DNA of 64,000 nucleotides from NCBI GenBank assembly GCA_018398805.1, contig JAGFBZ010000735.1, forward strand, positions 62,001-126,000. Direction: 5' to 3'. The translations under genes and the position numbers were made by a program. This document shows, piece after piece, positions 1 through 13,741 of the stretch. Source of the DNA: Hirundichthys speculiger. Lineage: Eukaryota; Chordata; Actinopteri; Beloniformes; Exocoetidae. Numbering within the stretch: position 1 is the first letter of the stretch; the number at the start of each line of letters is the position of its first letter. The notes below the pieces were generated by a model that worked only from the letters and a program-made list of their open reading frames with translations, searched no databases and was not told the DNA's origin.

Positions 1-1111
1 TTGGAAGATAAATCTCCGTCCCAGTCTCAGGTCTTTTGCAGACTCCAACAGGTTTTCTTCCAGAATGCTCCTGTATTTGGCTCCATCCATCTTCTCATCA
101 ATTTTAACCATCTTCCCTGTCCCTGCTGAAGAAAAGCAGGCCCAAACCATGATGCTGCCACCACCATGTTTGACAGTGGGGATGGTGTGTTCAGGGTGAT
201 GAGCTGAGTTGCTTTTACTTCAAACATATCATTTTGCATTGTGGCCAAAAAGTTGGATTTTGGTTTCATCTGACCAGAGCTCCTTCTTTCACATGTTTGG
301 TGTGTCTCCCAGGTGGCTTGTGGCAAACTTTAAATGAGACTTTTTATGGATATCTTTGAAAAATTTCTTTCTTCTTGCCACTCTTCCATAAAGGCCAGAT
401 TTGTCCAGTGTACGACTGATTGTTGTCCTCTGGACAGACTCTCCCACCTCAGCTGTAGATCTCTGCAGTTCATCCAGAGTGATCATGGGCCTCTTGGCTG
501 CATCTCTGATCAGTCTTCTCCTTGTTCCAGATGAAAGTTTAGAGGGATGGCCGGGTCTTGGTAGATTTGCAGTGGTCTGATACTCCTTCCATGTCAATAT
601 TATTGCTTGCTCAGAGCTCCTTGAGATGTTTAAAGCTTGAGAAATCTTTTTGTATGCACATCCAGCTTTAAACTTCTCCACGACAGTATCTGGGACCTGC
701 CTGGTGTGTTCCTTGGTCTTCATGATGCTCTCTGCGCTTTAAACAGAACCCTGAGACTATCACAGAGCAGGTGCATTTATACGGAGACTTGATTACACAC
801 AGGTGGATTCTATTTATCATCATCAGTCATTCAGGACAACATTGGATCATTCAGAGATCCTCACTGAACTTCTGGAGTCAGTTTGCTGCACTGAAAGTAA
901 AGGGACCCAATAATTTTACACGCCCCACTTTTCAGTTCAGTTGTTAAAAAAGTTTAAAATATCCAATAAATTTTGTTCCACTTCACGATTGTGTCCCACT
1001 TGTTTTTGATTCTTGACAAAAAATTAAAAATTTATATCTTTATGTTTGAAGCCTGAAATGTGGCAAAAGGTTGAAAAGTTCAAGGGGGCCGAATACCTTT
1101 GCAAGGCACCG
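1..1111 (-). mobile_element. Tc1/mariner transposon, 3' portion cut by window start, transposase broken
   Basis: This is a DNA transposon read on the minus strand. The right end (1080-1111) is a typical fish Tc1 terminal repeat, reading inward on the minus strand as CGGTGCCTTGCAAAGGTATT, followed by the TA target dinucleotide at 1112-1113. The transposase starts at 723 with MKTKEHTRQVPD. It shows a paired-like helix-turn-helix region, a basic RPGHP segment and the first catalytic Asp in a WSDET motif near 260. The frame is broken by at least three in-frame stops: one directly after PNM at 287-289 (where Tc1 proteins have Trp) and two more near 220-235. Homology continues past each stop (HHPEHTIPTVKHGGGS, then VWACFSSAGTGK) to the window edge. 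The rest of the DDE domain and the other terminal repeat lie outside. It is an inactive fossil inside igf1r intron 2. The family call is secure; the subfamily is not determined. Confidence 0.93.
289..723 (-). pseudogene. Tc1 transposase N-terminal part, ends at a nonsense codon
   Basis: This 144-codon frame is the DNA-binding half of the Tc1 transposase described for the surrounding element. The order is N-terminal paired-like HTH (about residues 10-55), the PRPGHPSK linker, a second HTH (about 65-115), then the basic RVARRKKF segment leading toward the catalytic domain. It ends at TGA just before the WSDET catalytic motif. The downstream protein continues in the same frame after the stop, so this is point-mutation decay and not truncation. 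Intact fish Tc1 transposases are about 340 residues. No function is expected. Confidence 0.85.
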
Positions 1112-3576
1112 TAGTTCAAATAAGATTCATGCTTTGTGTGAATCTGTTTCTGGAACTATATTTGGATATACATTTAATCACCTGACTCCAGTAGAGCTGT
1201 GTTTGGGAGACATGGGCTCAAGTGGTTCAGGTATAGCCCTCCTCTCACGTCAGAGGCTTCAGAGGTTAAATAATGCCGCTCTCAGCCAGCCCACCAACAT
1301 AACTCTGCTCCTCCCTCTGTTTGACCATGGCACTTGAATGTCAATGAGTGCTTGTGAGACTGAGCTAAATGCGCTGTGACCTCTGATGATGGATAGCCAG
1401 TCCCTAGTGGGCTATGAACCCATTGATCTACTTGTGAATCCACGGACACATGATGGATCACTGGGCTGAGCTCCCTGAGATGTACAGTTGGGCAGCCTGG
1501 TGAAGGTAGATGGGGAAGAAACCGCTAAACAGTTTATGCTCGAATGGGCTGAAATAACAGGATAACTTATTTGCCTCTCTATCAGTTCCCAAGGCTGTGG
1601 ACAGCTGCTAATATAGTCACATCTGGCTGTATCAGACCTCCTCCACAGTGAAACAGAATAAGAACGGGGCGGCTATTCTCAGAAATGACATACTGATCCC
1701 CTTGATCTACTGTTGCTTTAGATATGGCTGGCATGAGGTAGTTGATGCAAGTGTAGACACACAAGCACACACACCAACACACACAAGCATCGTCTGCGGT
1801 TGTGGGACATGAGGTCTGAACAAGAGCCACTGTGGACTGTGCGAGCAGGCAGCCACACTGGCCCGGACCCCATTCACCCCTTCTGATATGGCTCGAGTTT
1901 GAACACCGACGTCAGCCCACAAGCAGCCCGCGTGACGTCAACACATGTGGGCCTTGACCGTGCGCCTGCACGAGCTGGCTTCACTCCAAGAACGCAAGAG
2001 AGGAAGAAAAGAGAGAAGAGCGTCATCGGGAGGTCACAGCCGATCACAAGACAACCCCCCACCAAAAAAAAAAAAGAAATTTAAAAAGTAAAAAAAAAAA
2101 AAAAAAAATACAGATGAGCTTTGATGAGAGCAAGGAACACGAAACCTTAGTATTTCACAGCAAGCATCACTGTCAGCCTAATGGTATAATTATATGTCTG
2201 CTCTCAAATAACTCTAAGGCATTCATGATGCCCACAGTAGGGCCAGTGTTCAAATAAAATAGCACTGTCTGGTTGACCAGCAGCTGCTGGCTCGTATTTA
2301 AAGAGAAGTGATACAGATGGCGAAGGATTCTGCAATTCAAGTAAAACATTTCACCGGTCACGGGGTACATCACGTCAGATTGATTAAACAGGTTTCACAA
2401 AATAAAGCCAGACCTTTTTTTAAAGTCAGAATTCATGTACTTTTTCTGTAAGACGTTGTGTTCTCCGTCCAGTGCAGCGTAACAAACGCAGTCATGACTG
2501 ATCTTGTATTACATTAGCTAACAGATGACATCCTGATGCTGAGCTAACGGTGTTGTCAGCTTGGCTGGGAGGAGAGCTGGGAGGCATTTTTTTGATGCCA
2601 AAAAACAAGTTTGCCCGTGCAATTAGATTTCGCTCTCTTTGCTTGAAGCACACAGAAATAGCACATTCCAATGATCCCTGCGTCACCCCTGAACCCGCCT
2701 GGTACCCGCTCCGCTCACTCCTCCCGTCCAGGCCACCCGCTACGAAGGAAGCGGAGAACGGTTCGACATTCCACAAGCCTACGTGCAACACGACACAGCC
2801 ACACAAGAGCATGCTTAGAGGGGCAGGGCCGGCGGAGGTGGGGGCGCTACCCTCAGAGTACACTCTGTCATACTCAATCACAACACAGACAGACATGAAC
2901 ATTTTAGCACAGGGCAGAGCGTAAAAATGGAAATGCTCCCTGTTTTTTTTTTCTTTTTTTTTTTTGCTGATGTTTGGCCAAATGAGGCCATATCGACACC
3001 TGAAGTCTTGTTCACAATACAATCAAAACAGTTCTGAGCCCAGGGCTGTTGACTAATGAGGAGTAAAGTGGGGCTAATGGGCTTAAGTCAGTAACAAGAC
3101 TGCCCACTCCTCTCCTAAGCCTTTCTCACCAGCTGTCCGTCTGCCTAAAGACAGACTAGACAGTGCTTTGTGTGCGCACGCAGACCCACTTGACAGGGGG
3201 CACCAAAGGCAGTCAAACCTCCAACCACCCCTCCCATCTGCTTCACCAACCGCCAAAATCAAATCACAACAGAAGAGAACCTGCGCTTGGCTTCCCTCAT
3301 TAAAACTCAGAAGACCAAAACATGTATACGTGGTCATCCAAGGTCACCAGAGCTAAGCAGGTTTTTTTTTTTGTCAGACTTGTTATTGTTTCATTTGAAA
3401 TTTTAAGTGTTGGATATTTAAGACCAACTGTTAACAGGACGTTTTGTCTGATATGATCTTAACGTCCTGGAACTTGCATTTAAACAAGACCCTTAAGTAA
3501 AAATTCAATTTGAATCCAAGATCTCAATAATATGGGTGTTTGCAGGCAGGTGTAGTAGGTGTGAGCTCATCATGCA

Positions 3577-3578
<2 letters not shown>

Positions 3579-3615
<37 letters not shown>
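3579..3615. repeat. (GT)n microsatellite
   Basis: About 18 uninterrupted GT units, ending in GTGCGTCTGAGC. Simple sequence in igf1r intron 2. Confidence 0.97.
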
Positions 3616-3618
<3 letters not shown>

Positions 3619-6600
3619 CTGAGCGGGATTGCATTTACAGCCACATGCAAAAAAGGTGGCTCAGTCTGCGCAACTGAACTTTTCTGAGTCCTGCTTTATC
3701 AGTAGATCTGCCACCTGCTTTCTCTCCTCCCACATTTCCTTTGGGGTTAACTAGATCAAGCTGTGAGATGAATTACTGGATTAATTGTCAAATATACTTC
3801 TTTTGTCTGAGTGTCAGGTTGCCCTCCTTTATAAGAATTTAGGAGTTTCTCTCAATCAAATGTTGCAGTGAGATGAGCCCTGCTCCTCTAAGTCACGTTC
3901 CAAATGCAGATTGGTTGCTCCAGTGTGGCTTGAAGACAAAGATCAATTGTTGGCTAATACTTTAGACAAACTAAATCTTCACATTTTTATATTGAAAACC
4001 TTGTTTGTTTGTTTTTTAACATTCAAAACCAACTAGGAATGTTTTACAGTGTAAAGTTTTATGAATAATGCAATCATTGTCAGTGTCATGGAGAAATGTC
4101 GCATAGTTTCTTTTGTCCTTAACTGTAAATACAGTTCTGTAATTACAGAAACAGAGATGTTTAGTGTTTTTTGACATCTCCTGCGGCAAATGAAACTCGT
4201 AACGACGGTGGGCTCTTAACCCCTCAGACACACACAACACAGATGACTCGTGTTTGGTGCCGTGCGCTCCCCTCCTGTCAGAGGTGAGCCCCATGTTCTC
4301 GGATTGCTGCAGCTGTCAGGGACAATCTGGCTGTTTTCTCACATCAAAGACAAAAACACCACTCTCCGGCTTTCCCGCTGCATTCTAGACAAATATTTCC
4401 CCTGCACCGTCGCTCTCTTCATGTGGATAAACTGTGACGCCGTAATGCTGTGAGATACTGCATAATGCAGGAGGATACTGGAGTGAACACCTGTGTCAAA
4501 GCAGCAACAGTTGTTCAGTGGTGATGCACGGTGTTACGCAGAAATCCGAGAGATGCCATAGTCTTATGTCATCCGAGCAGTCAACATGCAGGCCATGTAT
4601 GAGCGCTCTAGAGGCAGGGTTTTCTCTCACAGTGCTGTTGTAGAGTCGTTCCGTATCTCTATGGCACCTTTCTCCAGAGGGTACCTCTAATCCAGTTACA
4701 GATTTAAACAAGGCAAATGGTTCTAAGGAATCCATCCCACTTATCCCTGGATCACAAGGAGCACAGAAAAGCCGTTTGTCAATCCTGCAGGAACTTCAAA
4801 GGATTCCGCGTTCTAAACATTTGTTAAAATTTAGGAAATTTATACTTAATTGAGCCTGACCTGTAAAAAGACCTACATTTCAACCCTTTAATCAGATCTC
4901 ATGATGAAACCCACAAAACACTAAAGCTTGTGAGGCATGTAAGAGACACACAAGAGCACTTCCATTAATTCTGATTTACACCGGCAGAAACAGCAGGAAG
5001 GCTGGCAGCATTTGCAAGAGACCAGTAGTAGATGCCATAGTGGCATGGCGCCCTAAAGAACACAATCTCATATTTCTGAGGCCTAGGCAAGAGCGTAGAT
5101 GAACAAATCAAAAAAGCAAGAGCAATACAGCTGGTCCATTTCCACATACAGAAACTGTCAGCTCCTCATAGAGCTCTGAGCCCCCCCCCATCACAATGCT
5201 TAATGTTATGAACTGCAAGCCTCCAGAACTTGGGGCAATTTGATGTCAGAGCATGAGAAATGACAGTATTTAGTTTACAGGAAAGTGACAGTATGCCTGC
5301 ACTACTCATGTGTACCATTTATACATTTATACTTTCACATGACCTGGAGCAAAAACTGGCAGACGCACGGTCTCTGCCAAATCCCTGTTTAGAGGAATGA
5401 GTAATGGCATTTTTTCTTTTTTTCTAAAGAAAAATACCTTCGTTTGTTTTTGCTCTAGAGGCTGAAAACACATTCAGGAGAAGCTGAGCCAAGTGCCAGT
5501 GATGTGTCACCAGATCGTGTAGCATCATGCATTTTTTACTTGGACTGCATCCCTGCTGAGGGCCCGGTCCATGTTGAGACATCAAGTTCTCAGAGGGCCG
5601 CTTTCCGTCTCTGGCATCAGTGTTATCACTTTGTGTGGAAATTAATTGTACTGAATAGGAAAACATTTTTTGTTTTTGTAATTTTATGTAATCCCTGTCT
5701 AGACAAAGGAGTCTTTTTTTAAACCTGGGTAATCGGGGTAACAGTGCTCACAGGTTGAGAGGAGGACTTCCAGCTCAGCAGCTGTTTTAGTAGCAATCAA
5801 GGAAAATGAGGAAGGTGCTAAGACGGAGGCAATCTGATAAGGCAGAAAGTGTCAAGGGAGGAAAGTTGGTGATAGTGTGCTGAAAAGCTTGCAGAAACTA
5901 TAGATTTGGTTAGAGTTTATCAGACAAAGCTAGTGATGAGGAAAGAATAGGCATTCTTCCAGATCTCCCTGCGAGGGTCAGACAGTGAAAAGAACAACGC
6001 CCCCCCCACACGCTGTGTCCTACAAAAGCACTGTCTGTGTTTTGCACAAGCTTTAACTAAGGCATATACCGGGCATTAAGAACAACAGACAATTTCACGA
6101 GGCAGACATGACATCATCAAGAGAATAACACCAACAGTGTGACAATATGTGAGGCACAGTAAGCCCGAGTCAATACCAATTGGCTCATTTAACAGAATCT
6201 GCCTATTGTCTGCCCTCTGTGGCATCCACTGCTCCTCTTTATATTAGTATCTCCTTATCTCCCTCATAGGCAGAGGAATCTTCAGTATGCAACAAGAATT
6301 CCAGCACAGCAGCCGGTCATAAGATTGGCATTGGTTGGAGAATTAAAAAGGTTACAGGACAGGCAAAATAAATATACTGAAGCTCAGGAGGAAACTACAA
6401 TTTCATGGAAACAAATCCACGCTGATTTTAGATTCTAACGGGATTTGGAGTTCAAAGGCTGTAAAGGACTATTGGCAGGACATTATAAACCACCAGTGGC
6501 CTATTAAAGCTCTGGATTTCTGGATTTTGAACACTTCTTAGAATGGAACAAAATAAATTTACTCAAATTTGACTTGAGATCTTATTTTTTTCTTCAACAT

Positions 6601-6639
6601 TTCATGTTGAAATATCAGGAATACTTGCTTGTCATCTAG

Positions 6640-6956
6640 CTGCTGCAGCTCTCTGTCCTCTGCTACCAGCAAACATCAGCCAAAGTAACTCGTGTCTTGG
6701 TTGTCTCTTGCTACAACTGTGTATCACTTACGACACTATGTCACACATCAACAGCAATGAATTAAGCTCACTGAGCTACTCTGGAAATCATAGCAGAGGG
6801 AACTGAGAGACTCAATAATATAATTTTGGAGGAGAAAATGAAAGAGTGACGGAGAAAGAGACCAACGAAGAGTAATCCTCAACAGTGTCATAAAAGCAAC
6901 TTAACCTTTACATCTTTACGGAGACCCATCGGGCTAAAAAAAAAAAAAAAAAAAAA
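6640..6956 (+). repeat. A-tailed dispersed repeat, copy A
   Basis: This shares short blocks in the same order with 25600-25920: CTATGTCA followed by ACATCAACA, later ATAA followed by AGCAA and TTAACCT, and both end in a 15-21 nt A-run. The shared order and tail suggest two old, diverged copies of one retroposed sequence. No RNA polymerase III boxes or coding remnants were recognised. The family is unknown and the left boundary approximate. Confidence 0.4.
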
Positions 6957-9900
6957 TATGACTAAAGTTCCTCGGTTCTGCTTTTATGCTTTGCTTTAAT
7001 CCCTTCATCTTCACCATCTGAGGGTTTTTGCTGCAAGAAGTGACATGCAACGTATGGGTCTGGAAAGTACCTTGGCTAACTCATGGGTAACTCAAGGCCG
7101 CTCCAAACACTTCTGTGTTAAAACTAGAGATGCACCGATTACACAACTGGTGACTGGATTTGGCCAATTTTCAGCTCAACAAGAATGAACAGCAAACAGG
7201 CAAACAATTTTTATTAGATAGCAACAGACACGTACAAACACACACACAAATGATGATGAGGATTTACCCAGCAAGGAAAGCACAAAGTTAGCAGGTTACA
7301 ATTTCTGTGAGGTGTTCAAAACTATGTTCAGGGGAAGTGTAAAAACCAACTAAAAGAAAAATATGCTCAGTGTAACCAGGGAAAGGATGGGGGTATGTAA
7401 CTGGTGTTATTAGTAATCAGAGGGATACACTGATTTTTCTTTTTTTTTTTTTTTTTAATTATATAACATAAGCTACCACCCAAATAACCAACTCAGGTAA
7501 TTGTGCCTTTTAAACCATGAAATCTCATAAGGTACACAGCTGGAATTAAAAGAGTCAGAGTTCGCTGCGACCCTGTTACAAGCTCTCACATAAGCTTCAA
7601 AACAACACGCATTACGACAGACAAACAGACCCATCTGCGTCAGTGCCACCTATACATGCTGGGTCTGTAGAAACGTGTGTGTACTCAGCTGAGCAGCTGA
7701 ACAAAATGATGAGTCACAATTTTTCCATCCATTTGCTCTTTGGCCTCCAAGTAGAGTCGACTTTTGCAAAAAAAAGCACTGGCAAAACAGTGGCATAAGA
7801 AAACACACGAGGATTGAGGGCCCAGACTGGTGGTCCTCGTTAGATGAGTTTTGCTGGAGAACACCAGGAGCAGCAACACGGATGATGGCACAGTTTGCTG
7901 AAAGCGCCCCCTTAAACCACGTGGCCATTCGGGGAACGGCAGCTATTGGCACTCCCACACTGACTTACATTCTTCGAACCAGCAGATTTCTGCTTGGTTT
8001 ATTTCAGTTCAGACGTTTGCTTCTGTCTGTTTAATGGAGCAGCACACTTTAGAAAACCCAATTAGCAGATTTATGGTCATTCTGCCAGCAGACACAGGCA
8101 CACACGCAGAAAGAGAAGCATATTTAACACAAGAAAGACTACTGAGATGAACAATGAACAGCTCTGAATCCAGTAACACAAAGGCCCTGCTTCTTTTAAC
8201 TCCAAGAGATCAATTCAGAGGTGATGGCAGCAGCGAAAAACAGATAATCAGATTAAATAAAGCACTACTCTGCCAATATTCTGAGAGAGAAATGTAATTA
8301 CACATCTGATGCAAGTGCAATTCCATAGACAATTTACAAAACAGGCAGTTCAATGGCTGAAGCTGCATGTTAGATACTGGCTGTTCAATGTTGTGACAAA
8401 GTGGGGAAGCTTTACTCAACACTTATCACTTCATCCTAAAAATAACATTTAACCTTAATATGTTTAATATGCCTTCTCGGGTTTGTTTGTCCTAGCATTA
8501 CGTTACAGTTAACATCAAAGCATTTGTATGGGTTAAAGTAAACAATCAGTCATATGTTAGTTTAATAACTTACCATTAGTTTATTCCTTTTGTTCTGACT
8601 CACCACGCAGGAATAATGTTTGGGATGGGCCTGACCAGCATTTCCTGACTTTTAAGGTGCTGCTGACATCCTTCACTGAACCACTGGAGAAAACCAAGCG
8701 GAGGCTTTTCTTCTTTTGTCATTTTTTTTTGCTAGTTTGACTAATTTTGAAATGTTGTGTTAAGATATTTGATCTGTTCCCAGCCATTTGGTAAAGCATA
8801 TTAGCTTGTGCATTAGTCTGAGATTGTAAATTTAAATCATTTTGCTGAAGTTCTGCGTAGGTTGACCGGTTTTAGATAATGATACGGTCTGAGTCTAATT
8901 AGATGATTATTACCTCATGTAAATAAGCAGTGTGGTTTTGGGCTTCGGAGCTAGGAGACTCAAAACGATGCTGTCAAAGTGATGAGTTTTCACATGGAAA
9001 TGAAGTACAGCTTTCTTCCAACTTACTTTGACACTTGAGGTACACTATACCACAAACATCAGTCAAATGGAGCTACAATTGTTGCATTGCCTGATAATGT
9101 TCGTGATTCACAAACATTATTCATGACAAGGGCACGAGGCCACTCTAGGACAAGCTTACGATTCAACATCAGGGGCCACAAGGAGGAAGACCTGATGTAA
9201 GGGACAGAATAATAGAGAGTCTCAATGGCAGAGAAATCCTAACAAAGTCTTTGCTCCCTGAAGATGCCTGTGACAGACCTAGGATGGGGAAGGATGCCAG
9301 ACAATTAACTGAAAATCTCACTGGTTCAACAGTCACGGTCTGGAAGCGTTTTCATAAGCTGGAAACTATTTCCAAAATGGTTGATGGTTACGATGCCGAA
9401 CGGAGACAAAGACCTGCATTGTAAAGGCAGGGCATGTATTTTTCTTTGCTGATCAAGTTTACTGCCAAGAGGCAGGGAGCAGGCGACAGACTGGAGAGCC
9501 GTCGCTGTTGTTTCTCTTGGACCCACCTCCCTGCCCCTATTCCACCTCCTTACACGCTCTCAAACACAGCCTCCTCCACCACAAGGGCAGACATGCGAGA
9601 CCTCCTCCATTGAGCTATATCAGAAAAAAAATGCCACGCTGCAAAGTGGCCTGTCACCACTATCCTGAATCAATCTCCAGACCTAATTTGGACAATCCAC
9701 AAGTGTTTACATGAGAAAGTTAAAGTGAGTAAAACCACCAAGGATTCCTGGAATGGGTGTGTCAGTTTGTTGACACAAAAAAAAAAAAAAAAAAAAAAAT
9801 GAAAGGGGAGAAAAGAAGAAATAATGTCACATACAAGCAGACTTCCCAGCACGATGCACATGTGTGTCACGCTCACAAAACCGCCCTTTACCCACAGTAC

Positions 9901-11804
9901 AGTCAGTCAAATAGGGACACACAGGAACAAACATCATCCAGACACACAGGAAAAGAAAAGAAAAAAAAACAACACTACAGCCGAAAAAAATGATGCATTT
10001 TAAAAGTCTTTGATTATGTTTTACATTTTCAGTAACGTTTCTGTTTATTCGCCGTGCTAGTGGCGTACCTGATGGGAGGTTTACCATGTGGTCCAGTCAA
10101 CGATCAGAGGTTTATGGCTCGGGGGGGGTGTGGGGTGAAAAACATGTTTGATCTTCTTTTTTATTTCAATCTCCCTTTGAAAGTCACCTAACACCTTCCT
10201 GCTAGATGGAAATTTGTGAACTTCTGCCTCCCTTCCGCTGTCCTTTTTCACTCTTGACCCCCACCCCTTCTCCCCCCTCCTCCAGTAGCCGGCCTGTCTC
10301 GCAGGGCATGTACCGCCTAGCTCATACTCACTCCATAAATCAAGAGCTTCATCTCCGTTGTTGCACTTACAAAGAGGCGGTGGTGGCAGCACTGGCTTTC
10401 ATTGCTGTTCCCCGAGAGGCCACTTCCTCCCACTGCACCGAAGCCAAGAGTTTAAACACATCCATGTGTGCAGCATTTTGACACCCGGAGGCATTAAATA
10501 ATGCATCAAATGCAGAAGTGTCCATCTCCATGAGAGCACAATGGACAGAGCATTTACATGCATGCAGGGAAGTAGCAGCCCTCCTTAATATTACGCTTTA
10601 ATGCATCAAAACCTCATGCAGTCCACGTGTGCTGTGAGTTATATGACCTGAATGGAAAATAATATAAGATAAGACAGCTTGGCTGATTAAAGATGCAACG
10701 TGGAGGAAAAAAAAAAAAGTATTAAGAGCAACACAGGGATTGAGCTTATTTGGGTTCCATGCACATTTTTTATCCGTGCAAGATCAAAATTAAACTTGAA
10801 AAACGATCTTAATCCCAAAAATAATTAAACCCAAATTTTTAAAGCTTTAAAAGAACCTTAATCTCTTAATTCGCGTAGCAGTGATGAGAAAAGGCGACAT
10901 AAATCCCTAATGGTCTAAATTATTTTCTTTACAGCCTTCCACTTAATTAAACCACTGTGCACTAAATTAGTAAAAACTAAATAAATAAATAAACAACTTC
11001 AATAGCATTCCTGCAACATCGTTTCTATGTGATACTTCCATCCCTTCCCAGGCCAAATTAGGCAGCTTGTTTTTATGACCGGAACCCCTACAGAGGAACG
11101 TAGTGCTAATAATACCACAGCTGCACCGAGCAGGACAAAGTCCAGCAGATCAATTTCATCTATGTGCCACCCATGCCAGCGCAGTGCCTCATAACCGGAT
11201 CTGTTCAGACTATCTGGATACTTGTCATGGTCCTCACACACATGCAGAGGAGCCTTGCTGTTTGCCTCACACAAGTCGGGCAGCCAGACATTTTCCGCCG
11301 TAATTCATAATGACTGAAAGAAGTGCTCACGTTGAACCCAGTGCTCTGGTTGCTGCACCTCAAGGCAAGCTGAGGATTTTTCAGCGTTAATGCTGGAGTT
11401 CAAACATTTCCGACACCTGGGTGATAAAATGAAGTTCAACCCCACACTCTTTCCATGGCTCACTTGTACACACTGTCAGAGGAGCGGGCCGTGGCTTCCC
11501 GAGTGCCAGCTCATTAAATGTCGTGAAAAGTTTTCAATATACCCCACGCAACAACAAATTTTCAGTATGCTGTCAAAGATAGACAGGGTTTACACTACTC
11601 TGCTCCTTACTTCCTCTGAACTGAATGGCAAGTGAATGCAAGGATGCCAAAAAAAAGAAAGAACATGCCTGAAAGTTTGATGCAGAAATATTGCTCCATA
11701 TCATGCTTCTCCCCAGAATTCAGCAGTTTATTCACAAAAAGGAATGGCTGAAAAGATTATTTAATTGGGAAAATGGAGCATAGCTTTATGCAACAATCCA
11801 GTTA

Positions 11805-12545
11805 CAGTGGTACCTCTACTTACGAACGTCTCTACATACGGAATTTTCAGTTTATAACACGCCTCAACGGGAAAATATTGCCTCTTGTTACGAAAGAAAT
11901 TTCAGGAAAGGCAAAAAGACAGTACGTGCTGCTACTCGCAATTCCAAGAGTTTACCGAAAGTAAACATACTTGTAGCTGCTCTGCCATTAGCTACCTCCT
12001 AGCATCTTCCTGGCATCCCATTGACATTTTAGGAAAACTCCATGAAGTTTTGGAATTCCTTAAGAAGAATCACCCAGAAAAAAAGTGTTCACTAGTCGGG
12101 CTATCGCTCATTATGTTGATGTTTGCCTTGCACATTTTCGAATGATTGTTAAAAGCCGACAAAAGTAAACATCCTTGGATCGGTTCTTTACAAAACGTCA
12201 GGCAAAAACCACTGCTGAGCGAGAACATGAACTAAAGAAGGAAAAAGGTGACGACGATAGCAGTTAAAAAGTAAATGAACATAAGTTTCATTCTTGACTT
12301 TATTCTTTGTTTTTTATTATGTACAACTCTCAGTTTATGTTTATTGTGCAGTAATCTAATTGTAACATGTATTTGTTACATGTTTTGTTGCATTTTTCTG
12401 ATTTATAAAAAAATTAATGTCTGAATTTTGGGGGGCTTGGAACGAATTAGGGCATTTACATGGTAAACACGTCTCTACTTACGAAATTTTCAGGTTACGA
12501 AACTACTTCCAGAACCAATTAATTTCGTAAACAGAGGTACCACTG
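11805..12545 (+). mobile_element. Tigger/pogo-like element, copy 1, with transposase C-terminal remnant
   Basis: The terminal inverted repeats are CAGTGGTACCTCTACTTACG at the left and GAGGTACCACTG at the right, flanked by TA on both sides (11803-11804 and 12546-12547). That is the pogo/Tigger target-site pattern. Near the middle (12120-12270) one frame reads HFRMIVK, then SRQK, a stop, TSLDRFFTKRQAKTTAE and an acidic end (EKGDDDSS) before a stop codon. TSLDRFF is the kind of C-terminal motif found in Tigger-derived transposases. The element is internally deleted relative to a full transposon and cannot encode a working enzyme. A second copy lies at 30164-30927. Confidence 0.85.
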
Positions 12546-12998
12546 TATTTGGCTGTGCAAACAGTCAAGCATTTACAGAGCCAATACAAAGGGAAATATC
12601 AGTATGATTACTATATTTGATATTCCTTCAACTTTCATCACGCTGCATGTCTACAGTAACTTATTGGACTTCAGCAAGTTTATATAAAGCAGTGGTTCTC
12701 AATTAGGTTCTCAAAAATCTTAAAAAAAAAAAAAGCCAAATGCAAGTGATCTTGCATCCCCTAAATCTCTGTTTATGCACCTTCCTCTCCTTGATTCATG
12801 TTCAAGTTGATAGGTTTGGAGTTGTGTTTTGACATTTACCCTGTCATCAGCTGTCATCTCCAGAAACACTCAGATGACTCTGCACTTGTGAAGTGTATCA
12901 GTGATGACTGTGGATTTTAGGAGGACCAGGAATAAGAGGAAGTTTAGGTCATTCAGCATTTGCAGCAAGATAGTGCATATCTTGTAGAGAGTTATCTG

Positions 12999-13037
<39 letters not shown>

Positions 13038-13097
13038 GGGGGGGGCATGGTGGGGGGGCATCAGAGCCAGTGACTTAAAAAAAAAAAAAAAAAAAAA
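12999..13097. repeat. G36 homopolymer tract, then A21
   Basis: Positions 13001-13036 are 36 consecutive G, followed by T and eight more G. After about 30 nt, a 21-nt A-run follows (13077-13097). The A-run directly precedes the LINE remnant at 13098. A G-run this long could form stacked G-quadruplexes, and it is also prone to length error in assembly. Confidence 0.95.
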
Positions 13098-13741
13098 GCT
13101 GAACAAACTAATAAAGAAAGCTGGCTCTGTTCTGGGACCTGTTCTGGAGCCTCTGGGGGATGATTGTGCATTAAAGATACTTCAAGAAATGAAAAATATA
13201 ATGACAACCCTGAGCATCCTCTTCACAACACAGGAATTGAGCAACGGAGTGTCTTCAGATCTGCTGTAACACAGATGGCTACAGGAGCTCCCTCCTGCCC
13301 ACAGCTCCATCTCATTATATGAATTTAAACATATTTTAAATATTATAGATGCATTAATATCTGACTGCAGATGCCATCCGATCATTACCAGCCATGTTTA
13401 TAATCATCCACACATATTTCTAAGATCTAAAATAAGTGGAAATTATAGGCCTTGCAGTCTCTGCAGTCTAATAATTTTGTGATGTTTTGTTGCGTTTCAG
13501 TAAACATTTTATTCACCTACTATATATTGCGATTGTTTGTGTTTTGTAACCCAACTGCTCTTAGCTGCTTTATATTGGAACTCTTGAAAAAGAGATTTTA
13601 AATCTCTTTTCTCCCTGATTAAATAAATGTTAATAATAAACCGTGATCTAAAATGACTCTTTGAAGAGACTTAAATAATGACAGTTACTGCATCTATTCA
13701 TTTCCCTTATGAGATAGATAAAGTATTATTGAATTGAATTA
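13098..13741 (+). mobile_element. 3' end of a non-LTR retrotransposon (Rex1/CR1-like), 5'-truncated
   Basis: Plus-strand translation from 13098 gives LNKLIKKAGSVLGPVLEPL, which resembles the C-terminal end of the reverse-transcriptase ORF of fish CR1/Rex1-type LINEs. A frame-disrupted YRSSLLPTA segment follows at about 13275, matching the usual (R)YR.SFLP.AI ending. A 3' UTR of about 400 nt ends in GATAGATAAAGTATTATTGA with short ATTGA repeats, a typical LINE tail with a tandem-repeat end. The catalytic domain is absent. The exact clade is uncertain. Confidence 0.6.

Larger units (their letters stand above)
1114..11804. other. igf1r intron 2, mostly unique AT-rich sequence
   Basis: No exon is visible. 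The stretch holds A-runs (2067-2109, 6936-6956, 9777-9799), T-runs (2941-2964, 7440-7456), a (GT)n microsatellite at 3579-3615, and one copy of an A-tailed dispersed repeat (6640-6956). Open frames such as the 176-codon minus-strand frame at 2492-3022 have no recognisable domain and an unconvincing composition. Nothing else can be supported. Confidence 0.6.

Noticed and set aside
2492..3022. 176-codon minus-strand open frame
   Set aside because: No recognisable domain, runs of Lys and Gly/Ser from simple sequence, no splice or start context. It lies in igf1r intron 2.
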